Of a stretch of DNA of 64,000 nt, positions 8,312-16,899 are shown in pieces. Origin of the DNA: Streptomyces canus (GTDB taxonomy: Bacteria > Actinomycetota > Actinomycetes > Streptomycetales > Streptomycetaceae); NCBI RefSeq assembly GCF_030815415.1, contig NZ_JAUSWW010000001.1, positions 1,240,001 to 1,304,000 of the forward strand. The letters run 5' to 3'. Numbering within the stretch: position 1 is the first letter of the stretch; each line of letters starts with the position of its first letter. A program made the translations under genes and the position numbers. Below the pieces are notes generated by a model that did no database searches, had not been told where the DNA came from, and saw only the letters and a list, made by a program, of their open reading frames with translations.

Positions 8312-9058
8312 TCATACGTCGCCGAGGAACCCCGGATCGGCCGGGCCCAGCTGCCGGGCGAAGTCGGCGGCCACTCCGAGGACTTCGCGCATCGGCACGG
8401 CCCGCCAGCTGTTCGCGGCGAGATCGGCGTGGGCCTCCTCGGTCCACAGGAACGGGAAGACGCTGATGCCCTGCGAGAGGTCCAGCGCGGCGGCCTCCGC
8501 ACGCCAGCCGGGCCGGCGCAGCCCGTCGTAGAACGTCTCCAGGCGGCCGGACAACAGCCAGTGCACCCATGAGGAGTGGCCCATGTCCATCGCCTCCCAG
8601 GCCAGGGTGTCGGGCGCGAAGTAGGTCATGCGGCCCGGGGAACCGGGGCGCCCGGACCCGGCGGGATCATGGCCGTTCAGGGCGAACACGCCGCCCAGCG
8701 CGTCCTGTCCCACGACGAGTCCGGCCTCGGGAAACCAGTCCGGGTCGAACACGTCGGGGAAGCGGTTGACCTGGGCCAGGCTCGGCAGGCCGCCGCTCGC
8801 CCCGGAGCCGCCGCCGAAGACCCGTACCCATCCGTCGTCGAGGACCAGTCCGCCGCAGTTCCAGGCCAGGGCGCCGAGCGTGGAGCGCGCGGTGACCTGC
8901 ATCTGCAGCACGCTCCGACGCCCCTCGGCCGGGTCGGCGGCGAGCACCCGCACCGGGACGGCACCGGCCGTGAACGCCTCCTGGAGTTCCGGCCAGGCCG
9001 GGTCGTCCACCTGTGTGAGTTCGTCGATCTCCCGCATCCGAGGATGATCGCAGCCCAT
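8312..9058 (-). CDS. DUF2625 family protein
   Basis: About 248 residues matching the DUF2625 family: DPAWPELQEAFTAG, QVTARSTLGALAWNCGGLVLDDGWVRVFGGG, then GLVVGQDALGGVFALNG and MTYFAPDTLAWEAMDMGHSSWVHWLLSGRL. The family has SUKH-like features and is often found in bacterial immunity or toxin-related settings; the exact role is unknown. It is a soluble protein with no signal peptide. The start at 9037 (MREIDELTQVDDPAW) fits the family N-terminus as well as 9058 does, and neither has a clear ribosome binding site. It converges with the hypothetical gene ending at 8273. Confidence 0.8.
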   Translation of the reverse strand: MGCDHPRMREIDELTQVDDPAWPELQEAFTAGAVPVRVLAADPAEGRRSVLQMQVTARSTLGALAWNCGGLVLDDGWVRVFGGGSGASGGLPSLAQVNRFPDVFDPDWFPEAGLVVGQDALGGVFALNGHDPAGSGRPGSPGRMTYFAPDTLAWEAMDMGHSSWVHWLLSGRLETFYDGLRRPGWRAEAAALDLSQGISVFPFLWTEEAHADLAANSWRAVPMREVLGVAADFARQLGPADPGFLGDV

Positions 9059-9071
9059 GGAGGGGCGAGGT

Positions 9072-9707
9072 CTAGGGGGCCGCGGCCTCCAGGTCGGCGA
9101 CGGTGCCCGACATGATCGTCCGGACGTGTTCGGTGATGTGCTCCAGCGGCCAGTCCCACCAGGCCACCGCCAGCAGCCGGGCGATGTCCTCGTCGCTGTA
9201 GCGGGTGCGGATGAGGCGGGCCGGGTTGCCGCCGACGATCCCGTAGTCGGGGACGTCGGAGGTGACCACGGCGCCGGTGCCGATGATGGCGCCGTGACCG
9301 ATCCGTACGCCGGGCATCACCGTCGTTCCGTGGCCGAACCAGACGTCGTTGCCCACGACCGTGTCACCCCTGTTCGGCAGTCCGGTGAGCAGGTCGAAGT
9401 GCTCGGACCAGGAGCCGCCCATGGTCGGGAAGGGGAATGTCGAGGGGCCGTCCATACGGTGGTTGGCACCGTTCATGATGAACCGCACCCCCGTGCCCAG
9501 CGCACAGAACCTGCCGATCACCAGCTTCTCCGGCCCGTAGTGGTAGAGCACGTTCCGCGTCTCGAAGGCGGTGGGGTCCTCCGGGTCGTCGTAGTACGAG
9601 AACTCCCCCACCTCGATGAGCGGCGACTTCACCAACGGCTTGAGCAGCACCACGCGCGGCTGCTCGGGCATCGGATGAAGGACCGTGGGGTCGGCGGGTA
9701 CGGGCAT
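9072..9707 (-). CDS. CatB/Vat-like hexapeptide O-acetyltransferase
   Basis: A 211-residue xenobiotic acetyltransferase of the left-handed beta-helix class (CatB chloramphenicol and Vat streptogramin acetyltransferases). The N-terminal region YYDDPEDPTAFETRNVLYHY is the usual substrate loop. Hexapeptide repeats include VVGNDVWFGHGTTVMPGVRIGHGAIIGTGAVVTSDVPDYGIVGGNPARLI, and the active-site histidine region is FIMNGANHRMDG. The ATG at 9707 has AGGAAA 7 bases upstream. Many genomic copies act on unknown substrates, so a resistance role is possible but not shown. It ends 13 bases from the start of the DUF2625 gene. Confidence 0.88.
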   Translation of the reverse strand: MPVPADPTVLHPMPEQPRVVLLKPLVKSPLIEVGEFSYYDDPEDPTAFETRNVLYHYGPEKLVIGRFCALGTGVRFIMNGANHRMDGPSTFPFPTMGGSWSEHFDLLTGLPNRGDTVVGNDVWFGHGTTVMPGVRIGHGAIIGTGAVVTSDVPDYGIVGGNPARLIRTRYSDEDIARLLAVAWWDWPLEHITEHVRTIMSGTVADLEAAAP

Positions 9708-9784
9708 GGTGGGGTTTCCTTGCTGATCCGGGTGCCGGGGGTCGCGCACCACGATCGCAGTGGGCCGGGCCCGGCGACACCCCA

Positions 9785-10228
9785 TTACCGCCGCGCCGCG
9801 GTGGCCGTCTCGCCCGGATCGGCGCAACAGGTGCTGCCCTGCTGCTTGGCCAGGGAGTCGGCGTCGGCCTTGACGACGTACACCTCCCACGGCTCCTGGC
9901 CGGGGCCGCGGACCCAGACCTTGTCCTGGAGGGCGTAGCAGCAGGTGGTGTCGTTCTCGACGTCGGTGGCCAGGCCTTCTCCGCTCAGCCGCGCGGTGGC
10001 GGCGTGGACCGCCTCGGTGCTGTCGACCTCGACGCCGAGGTGGTCCATGCGGGTCGTCTCGCCTGCGCTGCCTTCGATGAGGACGAGCTTGAGCGGTGGC
10101 TCGGTGATGGCGAAGTTGGCGTAGCCGTCGCGGAGTTTGGCGGGTTCGGTGCCGAAGAGCTTGCTGTAGAAGGCGATGGACGCGTCGAGATCCGGGACGC
10201 GCAGGGCGAGTTGTACGCGGGATGTCAT
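9785..10228 (-). CDS. arsI: ArsI/CadI-type metalloenzyme (C-As lyase family)
   Basis: A 147-residue vicinal-oxygen-chelate fold protein of the ArsI/CadI family (glyoxalase superfamily). ArsI cleaves the carbon-arsenic bond of methylarsenite; CadI was named as a cadmium-induced protein. It carries the family's vicinal cysteine pair in DTTCCYALQDKVWVRGPG (about residues 94-110), metal-ligand candidates in MDHLGVEVDS and PWEVYVV, and a second CC near the C-terminus. It lies 28 bases downstream of the flavin monooxygenase gene and is probably co-transcribed with it under the divergent ArsR. Whether arsenic or cadmium is the natural substrate cannot be told from sequence. Confidence 0.88.
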   Translation of the reverse strand: MTSRVQLALRVPDLDASIAFYSKLFGTEPAKLRDGYANFAITEPPLKLVLIEGSAGETTRMDHLGVEVDSTEAVHAATARLSGEGLATDVENDTTCCYALQDKVWVRGPGQEPWEVYVVKADADSLAKQQGSTCCADPGETATAARR

Positions 10229-10256
10229 GGCGAACCTCCTGGAGTGGGTGCGGGGT

Positions 10257-11620
10257 TCAGCAGCCGCCGGGCCTGGCGGCCGGGGCGGCGGTGCCGATCT
10301 GGAGCGTGGTGGGGGCGGCGCAGCATCCGCCGCCGGACTGTTCGGCGTTCTCCGGCTCGTCGAACAGGCCCGCGCCGCCGCAGACTCCGGTCTCCGGCAG
10401 GGTCAACTCGACGCGCTCGGCGGCCTCTTGGTCCCCGGCGATCGCGGCGGTGACGGAACGGACCTGCTCGTAGCCGGTCATGGCGAGGAAGGTGGGGGCG
10501 CGGCCGTAGGACTTCATGCCGACCAGGTAGACGTCCCGCTCGGGGTGGGAGAGCTCGTTGACGCCGTGCGGGTAGACCGTGCCGCAGGAGTGGACGTTGG
10601 GGTCGATCAACGGGGCGAGGGCCGTCGGGGCCTGGAGGCGTTCGTCGAGGCCGAGGCGGAGCTCGGAGAGGAAGGAGAGGTCGGGGCGGAGGCCGGTGAG
10701 GACGATGACCTCGTCGATGGGGTCCGTGCGGCGGCCGTCGTCGGACTCGAGGACCAGTCGGTCGCCGTCATAGGAGACGGCCCGGGTGCGGAATCCGGTG
10801 ATCGCGCTCGCGTGACCGGCCTCGACGGCCGCCTTGGCGCGCAGGCCCAGGGCTCCGCGTGCGGGAGTTGGTCGGCCTCGCCGCCGCCGTACGTGGTCGC
10901 GCCGATGCCCCGGCGCAGGACCCACACCGCATGCGTGCCGGGGGCCTCGGCGGCCAGCTCGGCGAGGAGGGCGAGGGCGGTGAACGCGGAGGCGCCGGAG
11001 CCGATCACGGCGGTGCGCCTGCCCGCGTAACGGGCGCGTACGGCCGGGTCGTCGACGTCGGGGACGCGGTAGGAGACGCGGTCGGCGGCCGCCTTCTCCC
11101 CGAGCGCGGCCAGGCCGTCCGCGCCCATCGGGCTCGGCGTCGACCAGGTACCGGACGCGTCGATGACGGCGCGGGCGGTGAGGCGTTCCTCACGGCCGTC
11201 CGAGGTCTCGATGTGCACGGTGAAGGGCTGCTCGTCGCGGCCCGAGTCGACGATGCGGTCACGGCCGGCGCGGGCGACGCCGGTCACCCGGACGCCGTAG
11301 CGGACCGTGTCGCCGAGGACGTCGGCGAGCGGCTGGAGGTACCGCTCGGCCCAGTCGCCGCCGGTCGGGTAGACGGCGGCGTCGGGGCGGACCCAGCCGG
11401 TCGGGGCCAGCAGCTTCTCCGCGGCCGGGTCGACGAGCTCGGCCCACGTGGAGAACAGGCGGACGTGCGACCACTCCCGGACAGCGCTGCCCGCGGTCGG
11501 GCCGGCCTCCAAGACCAGGGGGTCGAGGCCGCGCTCGACCAGGTGGGCGGCGGCGGCCAGGCCGATGGGTCCGGCGCCGATGACCACGACGGGCAGACGG
11601 TCGATGGCGGAGGCGTTCAC
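10257..11620 (-). pseudogene. FAD-dependent monooxygenase of the ars locus, frameshifted
   Basis: A flavin-dependent oxidoreductase (about 454 residues if repaired) resembling the ArsO-type monooxygenases of actinobacterial ars loci. It has an N-terminal FAD motif (VVVIGAGPIGLAAAAHL), an NADPH motif (TAVIGSGASAFTALALL) and the C-terminal FAD region VYLVGMKSYGRAPTFLAMTGYEQV, followed by a Cys-rich tail (GGGCC, final GGC). The upstream half ends in wrong sequence after EADQLP. The remainder starts RGALGLRAKAAVE in another frame, and one base missing at about 10861-10866 explains it. It is either a pseudogene or a sequencing error. The start at 11620 is preceded by AAGGGGATC. Confidence 0.8.
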
Positions 11621-11636
11621 GAGCGATCCCCTTTAT

Positions 11637-11696
11637 TTCGACGTTCATCGATATAGAAGTCAGCTTGGCCCCTGATTCGACAAGTGTCAACATAGA
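11637..11696. promoter_or_regulatory. Two direct repeats, candidate ArsR operators
   Basis: TTCGAC-N5-TCGATATAGA (11637-11657) and TTCGAC-N5-TCAACATAGA (11676-11696) form an imperfect 21-bp direct repeat. The copies start 39 bases apart, between the divergent monooxygenase and arsR starts. The downstream copy ends 3 bases before the arsR ATG, so its CATAGA may double as a -10 element of a leaderless transcript. Assignment to ArsR is inference from position. Confidence 0.6.
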
Positions 11697-11699
11697 CGC

Positions 11700-12068
11700 A
11701 TGTCGAACACCGAGGCGCTGCCCCTGCTCGAGCCCGAGACCTCCGCCACCGCCGCACCGTGCTGCCCGCCCCTGACCGAGCGGCCCCTGACCGCGGAGGA
11801 GGCCGAGCGGACCGCCACGATGTTCAAGGCCCTCGGCGACCCGGTACGCCTGCGGCTGTTCTCGCTGATCGCCTCGCACGCGGGCGGCGAGGCGTGTGTG
11901 TGCGACATCTCCGACGTCGGTGTCTCCCAGCCGACCGTCTCCCACCACCTGAAGAAGCTCAAGGAGGCCGGCCTGCTCACCTCCGAGCGGCGCGGCACCT
12001 GGGTGTACTACCGGGTCGAGCCGTCCGTGGTCGCCGCGATGGGACAGATGCTGCGCACCTTCGGGTGA
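11700..12068 (+). CDS. arsR: ArsR-family metalloregulator
   Basis: A 122-residue ArsR/SmtB repressor. The helix-turn-helix includes ALGDPVRLRLFSLIASHAGGEACVCDISDVGVSQPTVSHHLKKLKEAGLL. The CVCD motif (C-x-C) is the classical As(III)-binding site, and an additional CC lies near residue 21, as in three-cysteine actinobacterial ArsR types. It is divergent from the monooxygenase-arsI pair and separated by 79 bases with duplicated repeats, so it probably represses both directions and itself. There is no Shine-Dalgarno sequence before the ATG, which suggests leaderless translation. Confidence 0.92.
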   Translation: MSNTEALPLLEPETSATAAPCCPPLTERPLTAEEAERTATMFKALGDPVRLRLFSLIASHAGGEACVCDISDVGVSQPTVSHHLKKLKEAGLLTSERRGTWVYYRVEPSVVAAMGQMLRTFG

Positions 12069-12117
12069 CTGCCCGACGGACCACCCGCGCACGAAGGTCG
12101 GCGCCACCAGGGCCGGT

Positions 12118-13047
12118 TCAGCGCGCCCAGTGCGGCGCCCAGGTCTCCGCGTCGGGGCGACCCGGCCCCGCGCTGTCGAGGTAGGTACGGAGCCTCGCGA
12201 GGGCGGGGTGGGGGTTGTCGGACCGCCAGATCAGTGAGTGCGGGTAGACCGGCACCGGGTCGCGCAGCGTGATGCGGCGCAGGTCCTGGTCGGTGGGCCA
12301 GACCATGCGGGTCTGTTCGCCGACCAGGGTGGCCAGCTGCGGGGAGTCGGCGATCGTGTCCAGGAGGGGATCGGTGCCGAAGTCGGGTCCGGTCGCCTCG
12401 ATGGTGAGACCGAACTCCGTGGCGAACTCGTCGTAGTACGCCGCCCATTCGGTACCGGCGACCAGGCCCGGCATCCAGATCCGGTGCCCGGCGAGCTGGG
12501 CAGGGGTGACGGCGCGGGCCGTGGCCAGGGCGTGCTGCGGCCCGGTCAGCAGCTGGACGGGCTCGTCGTGGACCCGCGCCGCGGCGATGCCGTCGGGGAG
12601 CCGGCGGGCGGGGACGGTGACGGCACGGAAGGAGGCGTCGATCGTGCCGGAGCGGATGGCAGCCACTGCCTCCTTGGCGTCGAAGAGGGTCACCACGTCG
12701 AGTTCGACCTGGGGGCACGCGCGGTGGAAGCCGCGTAGCAGTGCGGCCGGGCCCAGCCGGCGGCCGATCACGTCCACGCGCAGAGCACGGGAGCCGGGCC
12801 GCACGGAGGCCATGGCTCGCTCCGCGGTGTCGAGCAGCGCCCGGGCGTGCGGCAGGAACGCCTGACCGTCGATGGTGAGCCGCACCCCGCGCGGGGTGCG
12901 CGTGAACAGGCGTACGGCGAGCTCCTTCTCGAGCGCGGCGACACGCTTGGAGACCGCCTGCTGGGTGACCGACAGGGTCGTGGCGGCGTCCTGGAGCCGT
13001 CCCGTCTCCGCGGCCGTCACGAACGTCCGCACGGCATCGAGGTCCAT
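12118..13047 (-). CDS. LysR-family transcriptional regulator
   Basis: A 309-residue LysR protein. The N-terminal winged helix is MDLDAVRTFVTAAETGRLQDAATTLSVTQQAVSKRVAALEKELAVRLFTRTPRGVRLT, and the substrate-binding domain spans about residues 85-300. It is divergent from an MFS transporter gene 115 bases away, the usual LysR-target arrangement. A CACAAC-N5-GTTGTG palindrome lies just upstream of the start. The ATG at 13056 (adding MAA) is an alternative start. The inducer is unknown and may be the substrate of the transporter. Confidence 0.92.
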   Translation of the reverse strand: MDLDAVRTFVTAAETGRLQDAATTLSVTQQAVSKRVAALEKELAVRLFTRTPRGVRLTIDGQAFLPHARALLDTAERAMASVRPGSRALRVDVIGRRLGPAALLRGFHRACPQVELDVVTLFDAKEAVAAIRSGTIDASFRAVTVPARRLPDGIAAARVHDEPVQLLTGPQHALATARAVTPAQLAGHRIWMPGLVAGTEWAAYYDEFATEFGLTIEATGPDFGTDPLLDTIADSPQLATLVGEQTRMVWPTDQDLRRITLRDPVPVYPHSLIWRSDNPHPALARLRTYLDSAGPGRPDAETWAPHWAR

Positions 13048-13064
13048 GGCCGCCATCGTAAAGG

Positions 13065-13081
13065 CACAACTCTTGGTTGTG
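13065..13081. promoter_or_regulatory. LysR operator candidate, CACAAC-N5-GTTGTG
   Basis: A perfect 6-5-6 inverted repeat 18 bases upstream of the LysR start and within the divergent MFS promoter region. It has the 17-bp size of a LysR box, although its flanking bases were not fitted to the T-N11-A rule. The same arms recur at 13454-13470 inside the MFS gene. Confidence 0.6.
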
Positions 13082-13161
13082 TCCGAGCCGCTCGGGGGTT
13101 GTTTGATCTCTGGATCCGTCGACCGCTTGGATGTCCGAGGACCAGGGAGAGAGGCGGCGGC

Positions 13162-14364
13162 ATGGGGCGGGCGTTCGGGTGGTTGTGGGCGGCGTACGGC
13201 GTCAGTGCGCTCGGCACCGCGCTGGCCCTCCACGCCTTTCCGCTGATCGCGATCCTCGTGCTGCACGCAGGTCCGGCCCAGGTGTCCGCGCTGGCAGCGG
13301 CGGGGCTCGCGGTCGGGGCGGTGGTTGCGGTGCCGCTCGGGCCGTGGGTGGAGTTCCGCCGTAAGCGGCCGGTGATGATGGCCATGGATCTCGCCCGGTG
13401 CGCACTGCTGCTGAGCGTCCCCGTCGCGTACGCCTTCGGTCGCCTCAGCTTCGCACAACTTCTGGTTGTGTCGGTGCTCGTCGCCGCGGCCGACATCACC
13501 TTCACCGCCGCTTCCGGCGCCTGCCTCAAGGCGTTGGTGCCGCCGGAGGATCTGCTGACCGCCAACGGACGGTTCGAGGCCACGATGTGGACCACCACCA
13601 TGATCGGGCCGCCCCTCGGCGGCGCGGCGATCGGGCTGCTCGGCCCCGTGGTGACCGTCGTCGCCGACGCCGTCAGCTATCTGCTCTCGGCGGTCGGGAT
13701 CCGTGCCATGGGCGGGAAGAACGAGGTCCGCCCGATACGGCCCGCGACGGGAAACCGGCTCAGGGGCCGTGACCTGCTCGACGGCTGGCGCTTCATCCTC
13801 ACCGATCCGGTGCTGCGCCCGCTGTTCCTCAACGCCGTCCTCGTCAACGGGCTGATCATGGTGGCCGCCCCGCTGCTCTCCGTCCTCATGCTCGGCGGCC
13901 TCCATTTCGCACCCTGGCAGTACAGCCTCGCCTTCGCGGTGCCGTGCGTCGGCGGACTGATCGGCGCTCGGCTGTCCCGGCGGCTCGTCGCACGGTTCGG
14001 CCGGCGCGAGGTCCTCGTGACCGCCGGGGCCCTGCGGGTGTGCTGGCCGCTGGGGCTGGCCTTCGTCGGTCCCGGTGTGCCCGGACTCCTGCTGGTCATG
14101 GTCGTCGAGCTCGGGCTCATCACCTGCATCGGCGTCTTCAACCCGGTACTGGCCACCTACCGGCTCGAACACACCCCGCCCGACCGTGTCGCCCGCACGC
14201 TCTCCGCCTGGTCCATCAGCGCCAAACTGACCATCGCCGCCCTGACCGCGCTCTGGGGTCTGCTGGCCACCCTCACCACCACCCGCACCGCCATCGCCGT
14301 GGCCGGACTCCTCCTCCTCGCCACGCCGCTCCTGCTCGGCAGGCGCGCACTGCGGTCGGCCTGA
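13162..14364 (+). CDS. MFS transporter
   Basis: A 400-residue major facilitator with about 12 predicted helices. It resembles the MFS_3/enterobactin exporter-like actinobacterial group: short loops, EFRRKRPVMMAMDLARCALLL as the loop 2-3 motif, and LTANGRFEATMWTTTMIGPPLGGAAIGLLGP in helix 5. It starts at the ATG at 13162, preceded by GAGAGAGGCGG. It is divergent from LysR, its probable regulator. The substrate is unknown. A second LysR-box-like palindrome lies within codons about 98-103. Confidence 0.9.
   Translation: MGRAFGWLWAAYGVSALGTALALHAFPLIAILVLHAGPAQVSALAAAGLAVGAVVAVPLGPWVEFRRKRPVMMAMDLARCALLLSVPVAYAFGRLSFAQLLVVSVLVAAADITFTAASGACLKALVPPEDLLTANGRFEATMWTTTMIGPPLGGAAIGLLGPVVTVVADAVSYLLSAVGIRAMGGKNEVRPIRPATGNRLRGRDLLDGWRFILTDPVLRPLFLNAVLVNGLIMVAAPLLSVLMLGGLHFAPWQYSLAFAVPCVGGLIGARLSRRLVARFGRREVLVTAGALRVCWPLGLAFVGPGVPGLLLVMVVELGLITCIGVFNPVLATYRLEHTPPDRVARTLSAWSISAKLTIAALTALWGLLATLTTTRTAIAVAGLLLLATPLLLGRRALRSA
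13454..13470. promoter_or_regulatory. Second CACAAC-N5-GTTGTG palindrome, inside the MFS gene
   Basis: Same arms and spacing as the intergenic repeat, 389 bases downstream and in coding sequence. It may be an auxiliary operator allowing looping, or coincidence; the encoded FAQLLVVS is ordinary membrane sequence. Confidence 0.3.
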
Positions 14365-14382
14365 CGCGGCAGCGGATCACCT

Positions 14383-14405
14383 CCGGGGCGTAGGCGCTGC
14401 CCCGG
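14383..14405. terminator. Short hairpin between convergent genes
   Basis: CCGGGGC (14383-14389) and GCCCCGG (14399-14405) form a 7-bp GC stem with a 9-base loop. It lies between the MFS stop (14364) and the convergent PP2C stop (14427). A probable bidirectional terminator. Confidence 0.45.
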
Positions 14406-14426
14406 CCCTCCCCGCAGACCCGCTCC

Positions 14427-15656
14427 TCACAGCCGTACGACGATCAGGGCCGTGTCGTCCGTGGCCCCCTCCGGCGGGAGGAGTTCCTCCAGGACCGCGT
14501 CCGCCAGCGTCTCCGGATCTGCGTCCCGGTGGCGGGTGAGGGAGTCCGCCAGGCGTTCCAGACCGATCTCGATGTCCTCGCGGCGGCGTTCCACCAGGCC
14601 GTCGGTGTAGAGCACCAGGGTGGCGCCGTCGGTGAAGGAGGTCGTCGCCTGCGGTCGCGGTACCGGGTCGGGGCTGGCGTCCAGCGGCGGGTCCGTGGCC
14701 GCGTCGAGGAACTCGACCTTGCCGTCGGCGTGGACCAGGGCCGGCGGAGGATGCCCCGCACTGCTGTACGTGACGGTGCGGGCGTCGAAGTCGATGAACG
14801 TGATGACCACCGTGGCGGACTCCGCACCGGCCACCACATGCGCGTAGCGCCCCAGGACGTCGAGGGCCTGTGCGGGACCCCCGGCCACCCGCGAGGCGGC
14901 GCTCAGCGCGCTGCGCAGCTGACCCATCGCGCAGGCCGCCGCGAGCCCGTGGCCGACGACGTCACCGACCGCGACACCGATGCGGTCGCCGCCGACCAGG
15001 TCCACGAGGTCGTACCAGTCGCCGCACACGTTCAGCGCGCTGACCGCCGGCCGGTAGCGGACGGCGACCCTGTGGTCCCCCTTCAGGCGGGGTGTCGGCA
15101 GCATGGCCTCCTGGAGCGCCAGCGCGACCTCCCGCTCACGGGCGTGGGCCTTTCTGAGGCGCTCGTTGACCTCCTGCAACTCCCGGGCCCGGATGTACAG
15201 TTCGGCCTCCAGCGCCCGGGCCCGGGTGCCGACGGCTCCGCCGCGGTCGCGGATGAACTCGGTGACCTCCTCCACCCGGAGCACGAGGAGCGCGACCTCG
15301 CCGTCGGGGCCCAGCACGGGGGCGTTGACCGGGCTCCAGTAGTGCTCCTCCCAGCGCCCCGGCAGCTCCAGGGACCGGACGTCGTAACGCTGCACGGCCA
15401 TGGTGTCGCGCTCGCCGGTGGTCAGGACACGCTGCAGGGAGGCGGCGAGATTGCGCATGCCGGAGGCGCCCGGGTCCTCCGGGTTGTCCGGGAAGACGTC
15501 GAAGAGGTAGTGGCCGACCAGCTGCTCCCGGCTGCGGCCGGACATACGGACGAAGTCCTCGTTGGCGTCCACGTACACCAGACCGGGGTTCAGGACCGCC
15601 ACCATGCCGGGCAGGGCCTGGAACACCGCCGCGTAGTCGATCCCCGCGTCCGCCAT
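14427..15656 (-). CDS. PAS-SpoIIE (PP2C) phosphatase
   Basis: A 409-residue cytoplasmic protein. A PAS domain (about residues 8-125, with VFQALPGMVAVLNPGLVYVDANEDF) and a coiled-coil linker (about 140-180) precede a SpoIIE/PP2C serine phosphatase domain (about 190-408). Metal-site residues appear in CGDWYDLVDL, GDVVGHGLAAACAMGQLR and LYTDGLVERR. Such proteins dephosphorylate anti-sigma-factor antagonists (RsbV/SpoIIAA type) in partner-switching pathways. The ATG at 15656 has GAGGCGG 8 bases upstream. No cognate antagonist or kinase gene is adjacent. It is one of four PP2C-type phosphatases in the window. Confidence 0.9.
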   Translation of the reverse strand: MADAGIDYAAVFQALPGMVAVLNPGLVYVDANEDFVRMSGRSREQLVGHYLFDVFPDNPEDPGASGMRNLAASLQRVLTTGERDTMAVQRYDVRSLELPGRWEEHYWSPVNAPVLGPDGEVALLVLRVEEVTEFIRDRGGAVGTRARALEAELYIRARELQEVNERLRKAHAREREVALALQEAMLPTPRLKGDHRVAVRYRPAVSALNVCGDWYDLVDLVGGDRIGVAVGDVVGHGLAAACAMGQLRSALSAASRVAGGPAQALDVLGRYAHVVAGAESATVVITFIDFDARTVTYSSAGHPPPALVHADGKVEFLDAATDPPLDASPDPVPRPQATTSFTDGATLVLYTDGLVERRREDIEIGLERLADSLTRHRDADPETLADAVLEELLPPEGATDDTALIVVRL

Positions 15657-15792
15657 GGCACTGCCGCCTCGCTGCCGATATTGCATCACTTCCCACGATA
15701 TGAGGCGACGGAGTCCGGCGGGCGGTTCTCGCAGATCACGGGCGCCGTAATTGGGTTGCCCCGGCCCCGTCCCCACGGGCTAGATTCCGCGC

Positions 15793-16899
15793 ATGGCAGA
15801 CATTCGGGGCTCGTACGACGATCTGTTCACCGCCGTGCCGAACGCGCTGGCCGGTTTCCTCGACGCCGGGGACGTCGGCGGCTCGGCCGCGGTCTTCGTG
15901 GACGGTGAGCCCGTGGTGGACGTCTGGGGCGGCTTCGCGGACGCCGGCCGCACGGCGGCGTGGGAGCGGGACACCGTCACCAACGTCTGGTCGGTCACCA
16001 AGACGATGACGGCACTGTCCGCGCTGGTGCTGGCGGACCGGGGCGATCTCGACCTGGACGCGCCGGTCGCCCGGTACTGGCCGGAGTTCGCCGCGGCGGG
16101 CAAGGAGAAGGTGCTCGTACGGCATCTCCTCTCGCACACCGCCGGTCTGCCGGACTACGACGGGCCGGTGGAGGAGCTGTACGACTGGGCGGCGGTCACC
16201 GCCCGGCTGGCCGCGCTGGCGCCGCAGTGGGAGCCCGGGACCGCGGCCGGGTACCACTCGCTGACGCAGGGGTTCCTCGTCGGCGAGGTCGTCCGCCGGA
16301 TCACGGGCCGGACGCCGGGCGCGTTCTTCGCCGAGGAGGTGGCCGGGCCGCTCGGCGCCGACTTCCTGATGGGGCTGTCCGCCGGGCACGACCACCGCGT
16401 CGCGCTCGCCGTACCGCCGCCCGGCCAGGACGAGGACTACGTCGCCGGGGCCGCGGGTCAGGACCCGACCCCCTCCACGGCCACCGGGATCCGGCTCCGG
16501 GACGGCAACAGCGTGTCCTGGCGCCGGGCCCAGATCCCCGCGGCGAGCGGCTTCGGCAACGCCCGCTCGGTCGCCCTCGTCCAGTCGGCGATGGCCTGCG
16601 CGGGCTCGGTGGGCGGGGTCCGGCTGCTGTCCCCGGCGGGCTGCGCACGGGCCTGGGAGGAGCAGTACAGCGGCGAGGACCGCATCCTGGGCATGCCGAT
16701 GAGCTGGGGCCTCGGCTACGGCCGCTTCGGCACCACGTACGGCTGGGGCGGCTGGGGCGGCTCACTCGTCATGATCGATCCGGACGCCCGCATGACAGTG
16801 GCGTACGTGACGAACCAGATGCGCGAGCCGGGGACGGACCAGCGGGGCCTGGAACTGGTGATGGCGGCCTACGAGGGGTTGCAGGGGCTTGCCGGCTGA
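15793..16899 (+). CDS. Serine hydrolase, class C beta-lactamase/EstB fold
   Basis: A 368-residue penicillin-binding-protein-like serine hydrolase. The SxxK motif is WSVTKTM (about residues 67-73), and the Tyr-x-Ser-like motif is GYHSLTQGF. A Gly-rich GWGGWGGSLVMIDPDARM takes the place of the KTG triad. There is no signal peptide, so the enzyme is cytoplasmic and more likely an esterase of the EstB group than a beta-lactamase. It is divergent from the PAS-SpoIIE gene with 136 bases between. The substrate is unknown. Confidence 0.88.
   Translation: MADIRGSYDDLFTAVPNALAGFLDAGDVGGSAAVFVDGEPVVDVWGGFADAGRTAAWERDTVTNVWSVTKTMTALSALVLADRGDLDLDAPVARYWPEFAAAGKEKVLVRHLLSHTAGLPDYDGPVEELYDWAAVTARLAALAPQWEPGTAAGYHSLTQGFLVGEVVRRITGRTPGAFFAEEVAGPLGADFLMGLSAGHDHRVALAVPPPGQDEDYVAGAAGQDPTPSTATGIRLRDGNSVSWRRAQIPAASGFGNARSVALVQSAMACAGSVGGVRLLSPAGCARAWEEQYSGEDRILGMPMSWGLGYGRFGTTYGWGGWGGSLVMIDPDARMTVAYVTNQMREPGTDQRGLELVMAAYEGLQGLAG

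Noticed and set aside
15793..16899. Beta-lactamase resistance gene
   Set aside because: It has the SxxK fold but no signal peptide and an atypical third motif, so an intracellular esterase-like hydrolase is more likely.
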